Shown: positions 43,703 through 54,878, counted from the first letter of the stretch. The stretch is 64,000 bases of DNA from Pseudomonadota bacterium (GCA_023423065.1 JAFAGC010000077.1:7519-71518), one strand, 5' to 3'. Notes: generated by a model not told the origin, from the sequence alone. Made by a program: numbers and translations.

Positions 43703-44001
43703 TCACGAATGGGCCTGTCGGCCCCGTCGTTCACGCGCTCGCGCAGGTCCTTGCCCGGCTTGAAATGCGGCACGTACTTGCCGGAGAGCGCCACCGCCTC
43801 TCCGGTCTTGGGATTCCGGCCCTGCCGCGGCGGCCGGAAGTGCAGCGAGAACGAGCCGAAGCCGCGTATCTCGATGCGATCTCCCGCCGACAGGGCATCG
43901 CTCATGATCTCGAGGATCTGCTTGAGCGCGAGCTCCACATCCTTGGCTGGCAGATGTTTCTGTTTTGCCGTGATGATTTCGATGAGCTCGGACTTGGTCA
44001 T
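43699..44001 (-). CDS. ihfB: Integration host factor beta subunit
   Basis: This 100-residue HU/IHF-fold protein has MTKSELIEIITAKQKHLPAKDVELALKQILEIMSDAL and the DNA-intercalating arm region FRPPRQGRNPKTGEAVALSGKYVPHFKPGKDLRERV. With IHF-alpha it bends DNA, and IHF often assists sigma-54 promoters like those of the flagellar region. It lies 33 bases after rpsA in the conserved rpsA-ihfB pair. Confidence 0.96.
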   Translation of the reverse strand: MTKSELIEIITAKQKHLPAKDVELALKQILEIMSDALSAGDRIEIRGFGSFSLHFRPPRQGRNPKTGEAVALSGKYVPHFKPGKDLRERVNDGADRPIRD

Positions 44002-44034
44002 GGGCCTACCTGTTGTTGTTATCGAGGCTAGCTA

Positions 44035-45714
44035 TTACCGGTCTCCGCCACCGATCTGCTCCTTGAGCAGGTCGCCGAGGCTCGTGCCGCTGCTCGAGCC
44101 CTGCTCGGAGCGGTAGCTCGAGACGGCTTCCGCCTCCTCGTGCATTTCCTTGGCCTTGATCGACAACGCGATCGTGCGGGTCTTGCGGTCGACACCGGTG
44201 AACTTGGCTTCGATCTCGTCGCCCACCTTGAGCACGGTGCGCGCGTCTTCGACGCGGTCGCGCGCGAGCTCGGAGGAACGCAGCTGGCCTTCGATGCCAT
44301 TGCCCAGGTCGATGACCGCGGCGCGCGCGTCCACTTCCTTGACCGTTCCCTTGACGATGGTGCCCTTCGGATTCGTCGCGATCCACTCGCTGAACGGATC
44401 CTGCGCGAGCTGCTTGATGCCGAGCGAGATGCGCTCACGCTCCGGATCGATCGACAGCACCATGGCCTCGACCTGCTGGCCCTTCTGGTAATTGCGCACG
44501 GCTTCTTCGCCGGGCACGTCCCACGAAAGATCGGACAGGTGCACGAGACCATCGATGTTGCCGGACAGACCGATGAACACGCCGAAGTCGGTGATCGACT
44601 TGATCTGGCCCGACACCTTGTCGCCGCGGTTGTAGTTCTCGGCGAACTCCTTCCACGGGTTCTGCTTGCACTGCTTGAGGCCGAGCGAAATGCGACGACG
44701 CTCTTCATCCACGTCGAGCACCATGACTTCGACTTCCTGGCCCGAGTGCACGACCTTGGCCGGGTTGACGTTCTTGTTGGTCCAGTCCATTTCGGACACG
44801 TGGACCAGGCCTTCGACGCCGTCTTCGATCTCCACGAACGCGCCGTAGTCGGCGATGTTCGTGACCTTGCCGAACACTCGCGTGTTGGGCGGGTAACGGC
44901 GGGCGATGTTCTCCCACGGATCCGCGCCGAGCTGCTTCAGGCCCAGCGAGACACGCGAACGCTCGCGGTCGAACTTGAGGATGCGGACGTCGATCTCATC
45001 GCCGACCTTGACCACTTCCGACGGATGCTTGACGCGCTTCCACGCCATGTCGGTGATGTGCAGCAGGCCGTCGATGCCACCGAGGTCGACGAACGCGCCG
45101 TAGTCGGTGAGGTTCTTGACCGTGCCCTTGAGCACGGTGCCTTCCTGCAGGTTGTCCATGAGCGCGCTGCGCTCGGCGGAGAATTCCTGCTCCACGACCG
45201 CGCGGCGGCTGACGACCACGTTGTTGCGCTTCTGGTCGAGCTTGATGACCTTGAACTCGAGGGACTTGCCTTCGAGGTAGGCGGTGTCGCGCACCGGGCG
45301 CACGTCGACGAGCGAGCCCGGCAGGAACGCGCGGACGTTGTCGATCTCGACGGTGAAACCACCCTTCACGCGACCGGTAATCGTGCCGGTGACGATCTCG
45401 GACTTGTTGAACGACTCTTCGAGGCGGGTCCAGGTGCGGGCACGCTTGGCCTTCTCACGCGAGAGGCGCGTTTCACCGCTGCCGTCTTCCATCGCGTCGA
45501 GCGCGACTTCGACGGTGTCGCCGGCCTTTACTTCGATCTCGCCTTTTTCGTTCTTGAATTGCTCGAGCGGAATCACCGCTTCGGACTTCAGGCCCACGTT
45601 GACGACGACCATGTCACTGCCTACGTCGACGACGAGGCCGGAGAGGATCATGCCGGGGCGGATACGCTGGTTGGCGAGGCTCTGTTCGAAGAGCTGGGCA
45701 AAAGATTCAGTCAT
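44035..45714 (-). CDS. rpsA: 30S ribosomal protein S1
   Basis: This 559-residue protein is built of six S1 (OB-fold) repeats. The first two bind the ribosome; the later four carry RNA-binding FG/F-x-H patterns such as DYGAFVDLGGIDGLLHITDMAWKR and DFGVFIGLSGNIDGLVHLSDLSW. S1 helps the 30S subunit unfold mRNA. It follows cmk in the usual cmk-rpsA-ihfB order. The ATG at 45714 has no Shine-Dalgarno sequence, as in other rpsA genes. Confidence 0.98.
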   Translation of the reverse strand: MTESFAQLFEQSLANQRIRPGMILSGLVVDVGSDMVVVNVGLKSEAVIPLEQFKNEKGEIEVKAGDTVEVALDAMEDGSGETRLSREKAKRARTWTRLEESFNKSEIVTGTITGRVKGGFTVEIDNVRAFLPGSLVDVRPVRDTAYLEGKSLEFKVIKLDQKRNNVVVSRRAVVEQEFSAERSALMDNLQEGTVLKGTVKNLTDYGAFVDLGGIDGLLHITDMAWKRVKHPSEVVKVGDEIDVRILKFDRERSRVSLGLKQLGADPWENIARRYPPNTRVFGKVTNIADYGAFVEIEDGVEGLVHVSEMDWTNKNVNPAKVVHSGQEVEVMVLDVDEERRRISLGLKQCKQNPWKEFAENYNRGDKVSGQIKSITDFGVFIGLSGNIDGLVHLSDLSWDVPGEEAVRNYQKGQQVEAMVLSIDPERERISLGIKQLAQDPFSEWIATNPKGTIVKGTVKEVDARAAVIDLGNGIEGQLRSSELARDRVEDARTVLKVGDEIEAKFTGVDRKTRTIALSIKAKEMHEEAEAVSSYRSEQGSSSGTSLGDLLKEQIGGGDR

Positions 45715-45823
45715 GTATGTACTCGATTGACGCTTGCGGGAATCCGTCCTCGCAAGGTTGGAGGGTGCGTTACGCGTCCGTGCGCAACGGTGATGTGTGC
45801 AAACCGCTACCTATCTTCCAATT
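45715..45823 (-). promoter_or_regulatory. rpsA leader without a Shine-Dalgarno site
   Basis: The 109 bases before rpsA include a stem CTTGCG/CGCAAG whose loop carries GGACGGATTCC. The sequence directly before the ATG (AATCGAGTACATAC) has no Shine-Dalgarno match. In E. coli such an SD-less, structured leader allows S1 to control its own translation; the same is likely here by inference. Confidence 0.4.
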
Positions 45824-46516
45824 TCACTTCCAAAGTCCGCGCTCGCGCCCGAGCGAGAGGACTCGCTCGACGACGGCGTCGATACTCAATCCGGTGGAGT
45901 CGAGTAGATGCGCGTCCGGCGCGGGCTTGAGAGGGGCGACCTGGCGGGTCGAATCCCGCAAATCGCGCTCCGCGATCTCCCGCGAAAGGGCGGCAAGACT
46001 AGCAGCGGAGCCCTTGTCCATCAACTGCTTATGACGCCTTCGGGCCCTTTCTTCGGCGCTGGCGGTGAGAAAAACCTTCAGGGGGGCCTCGGGGAAGATG
46101 ACCGTACCCATATCGCGCCCGTCGGCCACCAGGCCGGGCGGTTTGGCGAAGGAACGCTGCAGGTCGAAAAGGGCCGCGCGGACGGCCGGCCAGACGGCCA
46201 CACGGGAAGCCCCCGCCCCGGCTTCCTCGGTCCGGATCCTGCGGGTGACGTCCTGGCCGTCGAGCAGGACCTGCTCCTCGCCGTTCGACGACCCGAATTC
46301 GAGCTTCATGCGGCGGGCCACCGAAACGTGCCCCTCCACGTCGTCCGGATCGACGCCCTTGATGGTGCCCCCGAGCGCGACCAGCCGGTACAGCGCGCCG
46401 CTGTCGAGCAGTTGCCAGCCGACTCGCGCGGCGACGATGCGGCTGATGGTGCCTTTACCAGAGCTGGACGGTCCGTCGATCGTGACGACGGGGGCGGAAA
46501 TCGGTGCGGGGCTCAT
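45824..46516 (-). CDS. cmk: Cytidylate kinase
   Basis: This 230-residue P-loop kinase has the motif VTIDGPSSSGKGTISRIVAARVGWQLLDSGALYRLVA and the C-terminal RRHKQLMDKG and RDLRDSTRQVAPLKPAPDAHLLDSTGLSIDAVV, typical of Cmk. It phosphorylates CMP and dCMP. It begins six bases after the hisC stop and lies upstream of rpsA. The tyrA/aroA genes often found between hisC and cmk are absent. Confidence 0.97.
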   Translation of the reverse strand: MSPAPISAPVVTIDGPSSSGKGTISRIVAARVGWQLLDSGALYRLVALGGTIKGVDPDDVEGHVSVARRMKLEFGSSNGEEQVLLDGQDVTRRIRTEEAGAGASRVAVWPAVRAALFDLQRSFAKPPGLVADGRDMGTVIFPEAPLKVFLTASAEERARRRHKQLMDKGSAASLAALSREIAERDLRDSTRQVAPLKPAPDAHLLDSTGLSIDAVVERVLSLGRERGLWK

Positions 46517-46522
46517 TGAGCT

Positions 46523-47653
46523 TCAGGCTATCAAGATCCTTTGCCAGGCCGACAGGAATCTGTCGTTCTGCTCCACCGTCCCGAGGGTCAGGCGCAGGTG
46601 CTCGCGCAGGCCGTAGTTCACGACGGGCCTCACGATGATTCCGGCGCGCAGCAATGCATCGAAACGGCGCAAGGCATCCGGACCGGCCTGCAGCAGCAGG
46701 AAGTTGCCCGCCGTCGGGATCGTCGGTGTGCCCATGGCGCGCAACGCGTCCGCGACCCGCTTGCGTTCGGCGACGGCCACCTTCACCGCGGCGTTCACGT
46801 GCGCTTCGTCCTCGAGGGCGGCGGTCGCTCCGGCGAGCGCCACCGAGGACACGTTGAATGCCTGGCGCACGCGATTGAGCATGTCGGCGACCGAGGGATG
46901 ACTCACCGCGTAGCCGACCCGTAATCCCGCCAGTCCATACGCCTTGGAGAAGGTCCGCACGACGACGAGATTCGGGAATTCCGCGAGCCACGAAATGCCG
47001 TTCTGGATGTCGAGTCCGCCGGCGTATTCGTAATACGCCTCGTCGAGCACGACGAGCGCGTGCGAGGGCACCTCGCTCACGAAGCGGCGCAGTTCGGCGG
47101 CCGGCACGTACGTGCCCGTCGGGTTGTTCGGATTCGCGACGAATACGAGGCGAGTCTCGGCGGTTATCGCGCGCCTCATCGCGTCAAGATCGTGTCCGAG
47201 CGGCATGCCGGAGTCGGCCCCGAGCGCGGGCGTCACGATGCCGGTCGCGCCCGTCGCCTGCACCGAGATCGGATAGACCGCGAACGCGTATTGCGAATAC
47301 ACGGCGGCGAGACCGGGCTCGAGGAACGCCTCGGCCAGCAGCACCAGCACGTCGTTGGAGCCGTTGCCGAGCGTGATCTGCCCGACCGCGACGCCTAACT
47401 TCCGCGCGAGCGCGTGTTTGAGCTGGTGGCCGCTGCCGTCGGGATACAGCCAGGCGTCGGCGAGCGTCGCGTGCATCGCGGCCAGCGCGCGCGGACTCGG
47501 CCCGAACGGGTTTTCGTTCGAGGCGAGCTTGACGATGTCCTTGATGCCGAGCTCGCGCTCGAGCTCTTCGATGGGTTTGCCGGGGACGTAGGGCGCGAGC
47601 GTGCGGACGCAGTCGACGGCCAGCAGGCCGGGATCGGTTGAAGTGGGAGGCAT
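46523..47653 (-). CDS. hisC: Histidinol-phosphate aminotransferase family enzyme
   Basis: This 376-residue PLP enzyme of fold type I has KLASNENPFGPSPRALAAM, DEAYYEYA and the Schiff-base lysine in RTFSKAYGLAGLRVGYA. HisC makes histidinol phosphate, and HisC-type enzymes beside pheA often also transaminate phenylpyruvate or prephenate. The pheA-hisC-cmk context suggests a role in Phe/Tyr synthesis as well (inference). It lies 102 bases after pheA. Confidence 0.9.
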   Translation of the reverse strand: MPPTSTDPGLLAVDCVRTLAPYVPGKPIEELERELGIKDIVKLASNENPFGPSPRALAAMHATLADAWLYPDGSGHQLKHALARKLGVAVGQITLGNGSNDVLVLLAEAFLEPGLAAVYSQYAFAVYPISVQATGATGIVTPALGADSGMPLGHDLDAMRRAITAETRLVFVANPNNPTGTYVPAAELRRFVSEVPSHALVVLDEAYYEYAGGLDIQNGISWLAEFPNLVVVRTFSKAYGLAGLRVGYAVSHPSVADMLNRVRQAFNVSSVALAGATAALEDEAHVNAAVKVAVAERKRVADALRAMGTPTIPTAGNFLLLQAGPDALRRFDALLRAGIIVRPVVNYGLREHLRLTLGTVEQNDRFLSAWQRILIA

Positions 47654-47755
47654 TCCCCGATCCTAGAGAATTATGGGTTGGTCTGCAGCCGGGACGGCGC
47701 CTGAATCGAACGCGGCATCAGCGTCGCCCGCCGAGACGCCCGGCTGGCCGACGAC

Positions 47756-48904
47756 TCACGATACCGCGCGCGGATACGACCCGAGCACGCGGAACAACGA
47801 GGAGCGCTTCTTCAGATCCCCGAGCGCCTTGGCGACGTGTGGCTCGTCGGCGTGGCCGTCGATGTCGAGGAAGAACACGTAGTCCCACTTCTTCCGATGC
47901 GAGGGCCGCGACTCGATGCGCGTCATGCTGATCTTGTGCTTCGCGAGTGGCTCGAGCAGCCGGAACAACGCGCCCGGCGAATCGGTGTGCAGCGCCGAGC
48001 ACAGGATGGTGGTGCGATCCTCGCCGCTGGGCCGGAACACCTTGCGGCCCACGACGAAGAAGCGCGTCGTGTTGTCGTCGCGATCCTCGATCTCGGTCGC
48101 GAGTAGTTTGAGTCCGTAGACGTCGGCCGCCGTTTCACCGGCGATGGCGGCGGTGCCCTCCTCGTCGCGCGCGCGGCGCGCGCCTTCGGCGTTGCTGGTC
48201 ACGGCCACGCGCGGCACGTCGGGCAGGTGCTCGTCCAGCCAGCCGCGGCACTGCGCGAGCGACTGGGGATGGCTGCAGATGCGCTCGACGCGCTTGAGGG
48301 AATTCATGCGCCCCATCAGGAACTGGTGGATGCGCAGCTCGACTTCGCCGCAGATGCGCAGTGGCGATCCGATCAGCGAATCGAGCGTGTGATTGACCGA
48401 GCCTTCGGTGGAGTTCTCCACCGGCACCACGCCGAAATCCGCGTGGCCGGCCTCGACTTCGTGGAACACCTCGTCCACCGACGTGAGCGCGAGCGCGCGC
48501 ACCGAATGGCCGAAATGCTTGAGCGCCGCGGTCTGCGAGAACGTGCCCTCGGGACCGAGGAATCCCACCTTGAGCGGCTCTTCCTGCGCGAGGCAGGCCG
48601 ACATGATCTCGCGGAACAGCCGCAGGATTTCCTCGGTGCGCAGCGGGCCCTTGTTCCGGTCGCGCGCCATGCGCAGGACCTGGGCTTCGCGCTCCGGACG
48701 ATAGAAGTCGACCGTGTGGCCGTCGGCGTGTTTGGAGACGCCGACCTGGCGCGCGAGGCGCGCGCGGTCGTTCAGCAACGCGTGGATCTTGGCGTCGACG
48801 GCATCTATCTGCCCGCGCAGGCGCGCGAGATCCGGCGGCGCGGAGGCCGCCGGATTCCGGACCGATTTACGGGGCTTTGCGGGCTTCTTGCTGGCCTTGG
48901 GCAT
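47756..48904 (-). CDS. pheA: Bifunctional chorismate mutase/prephenate dehydratase (P-protein)
   Basis: This 382-residue protein has a basic tail, a chorismate mutase domain (about 25-110; LRGQIDAVDAKIHALLNDRARLARQVG), a prephenate dehydratase domain from about 112 (VGFLGPEGTFSQTAALKHFG; PVENSTEGSVNHTLD) and a C-terminal ACT domain with the ESRPSHRKKWDYVFFLDIDGH motif that binds phenylalanine. It makes phenylpyruvate from chorismate with feedback control. It follows serA by seven bases. Confidence 0.97.
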   Translation of the reverse strand: MPKASKKPAKPRKSVRNPAASAPPDLARLRGQIDAVDAKIHALLNDRARLARQVGVSKHADGHTVDFYRPEREAQVLRMARDRNKGPLRTEEILRLFREIMSACLAQEEPLKVGFLGPEGTFSQTAALKHFGHSVRALALTSVDEVFHEVEAGHADFGVVPVENSTEGSVNHTLDSLIGSPLRICGEVELRIHQFLMGRMNSLKRVERICSHPQSLAQCRGWLDEHLPDVPRVAVTSNAEGARRARDEEGTAAIAGETAADVYGLKLLATEIEDRDDNTTRFFVVGRKVFRPSGEDRTTILCSALHTDSPGALFRLLEPLAKHKISMTRIESRPSHRKKWDYVFFLDIDGHADEPHVAKALGDLKKRSSLFRVLGSYPRAVS

Positions 48905-48911
48905 GCGCCAG

Positions 48912-50081
48912 TTATATCACCCGCGCGGCCAGGACGCCTGTGATCGCGCGCACCTTGTCGAGCACCGACGCGTCGACGGAGCCGTCGGTATCGATGAGCG
49001 TGTACGCATACTCGCCGCGGGACTTGTTCAGCAGTTCGGCGATGTTGAGCGAGGCGCCGGCGAGAACGGTCGAGATCTGGCCGACCATGTTAGGCACGTT
49101 GCTGTTGGCGATACCGATGCGGGTGGTCTTCGGCGCGCGCGGCAGCACGACTTCCGGGAAGTTCACGCTGTTGCGGATGTTGCCGTTCTCGAGATAGTCC
49201 TTGACCGTATCGGCGACCATGACCGCGCAGTTGTCCTCGGCCTCGTTGGTCGAGGCGCCGAGGTGCGGCAGCGTCACGATCCTCGGGTGGTCCTTGGTCG
49301 CGTTGGTCGGGAAGTCGCAGACGTAGCCCTGCAGGCGGCCGTCGTCCAGGGCGGCCACGACCGCCTTCTCGTCCACGATCGGGGCGCGCGCGAAGTTCAG
49401 GATCACGCCGTTCTTGCGCATGAGCTTGAGACGCGCCTCGCTCACCAGGCCGCGGGTCTCGGGCGTCAGGGGAACGTGCACGGAGATGACGTCCGAACGC
49501 ACGAACAGGTCGTCGAGCGACAGGGCCTGCTCGACGTTCGAGGAAAGCTGCCAGGCGCGCTGCACGGTGATCTGCGGGTCGTAGCCCAGCACTTTCATGC
49601 CGAGGCCGAGCGCGGAGTTGGCGACTTCGACGCCGATCGCACCGAGGCCGATGACGCCGAGCGTGCGGCCGGGTAGTTCGAAGCCGACGAAGTTCTTCTT
49701 GCCCTTCTCGACCGCGACGTCGATCGCGTGATCGTCACCGGTCTGCGCCTTCGCGAACGACCAGGCCTGCGTGATGTTGCGCGCGGCGAGGAACATGCCG
49801 GCGAGCACGAGCTCCTTCACGGCGTTCGCGTTCGCGCCGGGCGCGTTGAACACCGGGATGCCGCGCTTGCTCAACGCTTCGACGGGAATGTTGTTGGTGC
49901 CCGCGCCGGCGCGGCCCACGGCGCGCAGGCTGTCCGGCAGCGCCATTTTGTGCATGTCCGCCGAGCGCACCAGGATGGCGTCGGGGTTGCCGATCTCCGA
50001 GGCGACCTCGAAGCGCTCGCGCGGCAGGCGCTCGAGCCCTTTGATCGAGATGTTGTTGAGGGTCTGGATCTTGAATCGCAT
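48912..50081 (-). CDS. serA: D-3-phosphoglycerate dehydrogenase, short ACT form
   Basis: This 389-residue enzyme has the NAD fold motif GVIGLGAIG (around 142-150), PLTPETRGLVSEARL, NFAR and the catalytic histidine in LPHLGAST. One ACT domain ends the protein. It belongs to the short (about 390-residue) class without the ASB domain; the DVFxxEP region reads CDFPTNA, as in other DFP-type members. It begins serine synthesis. AAGGAG nine bases before the ATG fixes the start, and two hairpins with AAUAAS loops lie just upstream. Confidence 0.96.
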   Translation of the reverse strand: MRFKIQTLNNISIKGLERLPRERFEVASEIGNPDAILVRSADMHKMALPDSLRAVGRAGAGTNNIPVEALSKRGIPVFNAPGANANAVKELVLAGMFLAARNITQAWSFAKAQTGDDHAIDVAVEKGKKNFVGFELPGRTLGVIGLGAIGVEVANSALGLGMKVLGYDPQITVQRAWQLSSNVEQALSLDDLFVRSDVISVHVPLTPETRGLVSEARLKLMRKNGVILNFARAPIVDEKAVVAALDDGRLQGYVCDFPTNATKDHPRIVTLPHLGASTNEAEDNCAVMVADTVKDYLENGNIRNSVNFPEVVLPRAPKTTRIGIANSNVPNMVGQISTVLAGASLNIAELLNKSRGEYAYTLIDTDGSVDASVLDKVRAITGVLAARVI

Positions 50082-50099
50082 TTGTCGTGACTCCTTGCG

Positions 50100-50151
50100 C
50101 CTGACGTTATTGCCAGTCGCGTCAGGATCGATGGCCTTATTGCCGCCGATC
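50100..50151 (-). promoter_or_regulatory. Tandem AAUAAS-loop hairpins in the serA leader
   Basis: Minus strand: the upstream hairpin (50126-50151) is GATCGGCGGC-AATAAG-GCCATCGATC with one mismatch and one G-U pair. The nearer one (50101-50116) is CTGGC-AATAAC-GTCAG, whose 3' arm can pair instead with a CCTGAC further out (50121-50126). The nearer hairpin ends a few bases before the AAGGAG site. The same hairpin pair precedes serC at the same distance. Probably a cis-acting RNA or protein-binding element. Confidence 0.55.
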
Positions 50152-50160
50152 GTTGAAGCA

Positions 50161-50204
50161 GGACTGTCCCCGTTTGCTAGGAAACGAGGAATGTCCCCAT
50201 TTTT
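50161..50204. repeat. GGGGACA palindromic repeat after serC
   Basis: On the minus strand, AAAAATGGGGACATTCC is followed by a stem CCTCGTTT-CCTAGC-AAACGGGG and then GGGGACAGTCC. The paired GGGGACA cores and the A-run resemble the ends of the element at 18439-18654. It looks like a REP-type intergenic unit; no function is evident. Confidence 0.4.
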
Positions 50205-51286
50205 CAGGCGTTACGGGCCTGGAATTCCTTCATGAACTTGATGAGGGCATCGATGCCTTCGGGGGGCATCGCGTTGTAGATGGACGCGCGCATGCCGCCC
50301 ACCGAACGGTGGCCTTCGAGGTTCACGAGGCCGGACTTGGCCGCCTCGGCGCAGAAGGTCTTGTCGAGGTCGGGCTTGGCCAGCGTGAACGGCACGTTCA
50401 TCCACGAGCGCGCGTTCGGCGCGACCGGGCTCCTGTAGAAGCCGCTGCTCTCGATGAAGTCGTAGAGCTTGGCCGCCTTGGCGCGGTTGCGCTCTTCCAT
50501 CGCCTTCAGGCCGCCCTGCTTCTTGAGCCACTTGAACACGAGGCCCGCGAAGTACCAGCCGAAGGTCGGCGGCGTGTTGAGCATGGAGCCGTCGTCGGCC
50601 ATGGCCTTGAAGTCCCACACCATCGGCGAGCCGGGGCGCGCCTTGCCGATCAGATCGTCGCGCACGATCACGACGACGATGCCCGAGGGGCCGATGTTCT
50701 TCTGCGCACCGGCGTAGATCAGGCCGAACTTCGTGACGTCGAGCGGCCGGGACAGGATCGTGGAGCTGAAGTCCGCGACCAGCGGCACGTTCCCCGTCTG
50801 CGGGATGTAGTCGAACTCCACGCCGCCGATGGTCTCGTTGGGCGTGTAGTGGAAATACGCGGCGTTCGGCGAGAGCTTGAGTGCGCCCTGCGCGGGAACC
50901 GTGGAGTAGTTGGACGCGGCTTCGTCGGCGGCGACGTTGACCGTCTTGCAGAAGCGCTTGGCCTCGCCGATGGCCTTCTTCGACCAGGCGCCGGTGTTCA
51001 CGTAGTCGACCGTCGAGTCGGCCGTGGCGAGGTTCATCGGGATCGCCGAGAACATGCCGGTGGCGCCGCCCTGCAGGAACAGCACCTTGTAGTTGGCCGG
51101 GATCGCGAGCAGTTCGCGCAGGTCCGCTTCGGCTTCCTGGGCGACGGCGACGAACGCCTTGCTGCGGTGGGAGACTTCCATCACCGACATGCCGCTGGAC
51201 TTCCAGTCGGTCATCTCGGATTGAGCCTGTTGGAGAACTTCCAGGGGCAGCGTGGCCGGCCCCGCGGCGAAATTGAATACGCGCAT
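50204..51286 (-). CDS. serC: Phosphoserine aminotransferase SerC
   Basis: This 360-residue PLP enzyme starts MRVFNFAAGPATLPLEVLQQAQSEM and carries the Schiff-base lysine K196 in YAGAQKNIGPSG. The end RSVGGMRASIYNAMPPEGIDALIKFMKEF is typical. SerC makes phosphoserine (serine pathway) and serves pyridoxal phosphate synthesis. It lies between gyrA and serA. GAGAGGA before the ATG is the ribosome binding site, and two AAUAAS-loop hairpins precede it. Confidence 0.97.
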   Translation of the reverse strand: MRVFNFAAGPATLPLEVLQQAQSEMTDWKSSGMSVMEVSHRSKAFVAVAQEAEADLRELLAIPANYKVLFLQGGATGMFSAIPMNLATADSTVDYVNTGAWSKKAIGEAKRFCKTVNVAADEAASNYSTVPAQGALKLSPNAAYFHYTPNETIGGVEFDYIPQTGNVPLVADFSSTILSRPLDVTKFGLIYAGAQKNIGPSGIVVVIVRDDLIGKARPGSPMVWDFKAMADDGSMLNTPPTFGWYFAGLVFKWLKKQGGLKAMEERNRAKAAKLYDFIESSGFYRSPVAPNARSWMNVPFTLAKPDLDKTFCAEAAKSGLVNLEGHRSVGGMRASIYNAMPPEGIDALIKFMKEFQARNA

Positions 51287-51302
51287 GGTCAGATCCTCTC
51301 GT

Positions 51303-51353
51303 GCGGACCTTATTGCCCGCCCGTTCGTTGTCCCCGGACGTTATTGCCCGGGG
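51303..51353 (-). promoter_or_regulatory. Tandem AAUAAS-loop hairpins in the serC leader
   Basis: Minus strand: 51332-51353 is CCCCGGGC-AATAAC-GTCCGGGG (eight pairs, one G-U); 51303-51320 is GCGGGC-AATAAG-GTCCGC (six pairs, one G-U). The second ends three bases before the ribosome binding region. Loop start points are about 31 bases apart, as in the serA leader (30). No T-run follows, so they are not plain terminators. Confidence 0.6.
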
Positions 51354-51365
51354 GCGCGAAATATA

Positions 51366-54020
<2,655 letters not shown>

Positions 54021-54137
54021 GCGTAGGGCCGAAAAAAAGGTGCGGAATTCTAGCACGCAGGCCCTGCCGAAAGCCCTGTTTTCACGAACGTTTCTCGTCC
54101 ATCCGGGGGCTCTTCGCGTCTATACTTCCGCCTCGCC
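54021..54137. promoter_or_regulatory. Divergent gyrA/ubiG promoter region
   Basis: Towards gyrA, TAGAAT (minus strand, 54047-54052) is a fair -10 with a leader near 20 bases. Towards ubiG, TATACT (54121-54126) is a fair -10 only 11 bases before the ATG, implying a very short leader. No convincing -35 element was seen for either. Confidence 0.35.
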
Positions 54138-54878
54138 ATGACCACCCCTCAGACGCCCCCTTTGACGTCGAATCGCGACGCCGCGGAAATCGCCAAATTC
54201 GAAGCGGCCGCGCATCGCTTCTGGGATGTCGACGGCGAATTCAAACCACTGCACCGGCTGAATCCCGTGCGCGCGCGCTACGTGCAGGAGCGCTGCAAAT
54301 TGCAGGGCACGCGCGTGCTCGACGTCGGCTGCGGCGGCGGACTGCTCGCCGAAACCCTGGCGCGCGCGGGCGCGAAGGTGACCGGCATCGACCTCGCGCC
54401 GACCATGATCGAGACCGCGCGCCTGCACGCGCTCGAATCCGGGCTCGACATCGACTACCGGCTCGAGTCCGCGGAGGCCATGCTGGTCGCGAACGCCGGG
54501 AAGTTCGACGTGGTCACGTGCATGGAGATGCTGGAGCACGTCCCGGATCCCGCGCAGATGGTCGCGATCCTCGGAAAGCTGGTCGCACCGGGCGGCGACG
54601 TGTTCGTCTCCACCATCAATCGCAATTTCAAATCCTTCGCGCTCGCAATCGTCGGCGCGGAATACATCGCGAATCTCGTGCCGCGCGGCACGCACGAATA
54701 CGAGCGGCTACTCAAGCCCTCGGAAATCGCCCGCTTCGCGCGCGCCGCGGGCCTCGACGTCGCGGACATCGCCGGGCTGCAGTACGACCCCGTTCGCTCG
54801 CAGTGCTCGCTCACGAACGATCCGTCCGTCAACTACCTCATGCACCTGGAACGCCGCCCGGCCGCGGGTGCCGCATGA
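54138..54878 (+). CDS. ubiG: Ubiquinone biosynthesis O-methyltransferase UbiG
   Basis: This 246-residue SAM-dependent methyltransferase has FWDVDGEFKPLHRLNPVRARYV, motif I VLDVGCGGGLLAETLARAGAKVTGID and CMEMLEHVPDP. It carries out both O-methylations of ubiquinone. It diverges from gyrA and overlaps the next gene as ATGA. The gyrA/ubiG/phosphatase arrangement is the same as in pseudomonads. Confidence 0.97.
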   Translation: MTTPQTPPLTSNRDAAEIAKFEAAAHRFWDVDGEFKPLHRLNPVRARYVQERCKLQGTRVLDVGCGGGLLAETLARAGAKVTGIDLAPTMIETARLHALESGLDIDYRLESAEAMLVANAGKFDVVTCMEMLEHVPDPAQMVAILGKLVAPGGDVFVSTINRNFKSFALAIVGAEYIANLVPRGTHEYERLLKPSEIARFARAAGLDVADIAGLQYDPVRSQCSLTNDPSVNYLMHLERRPAAGAA

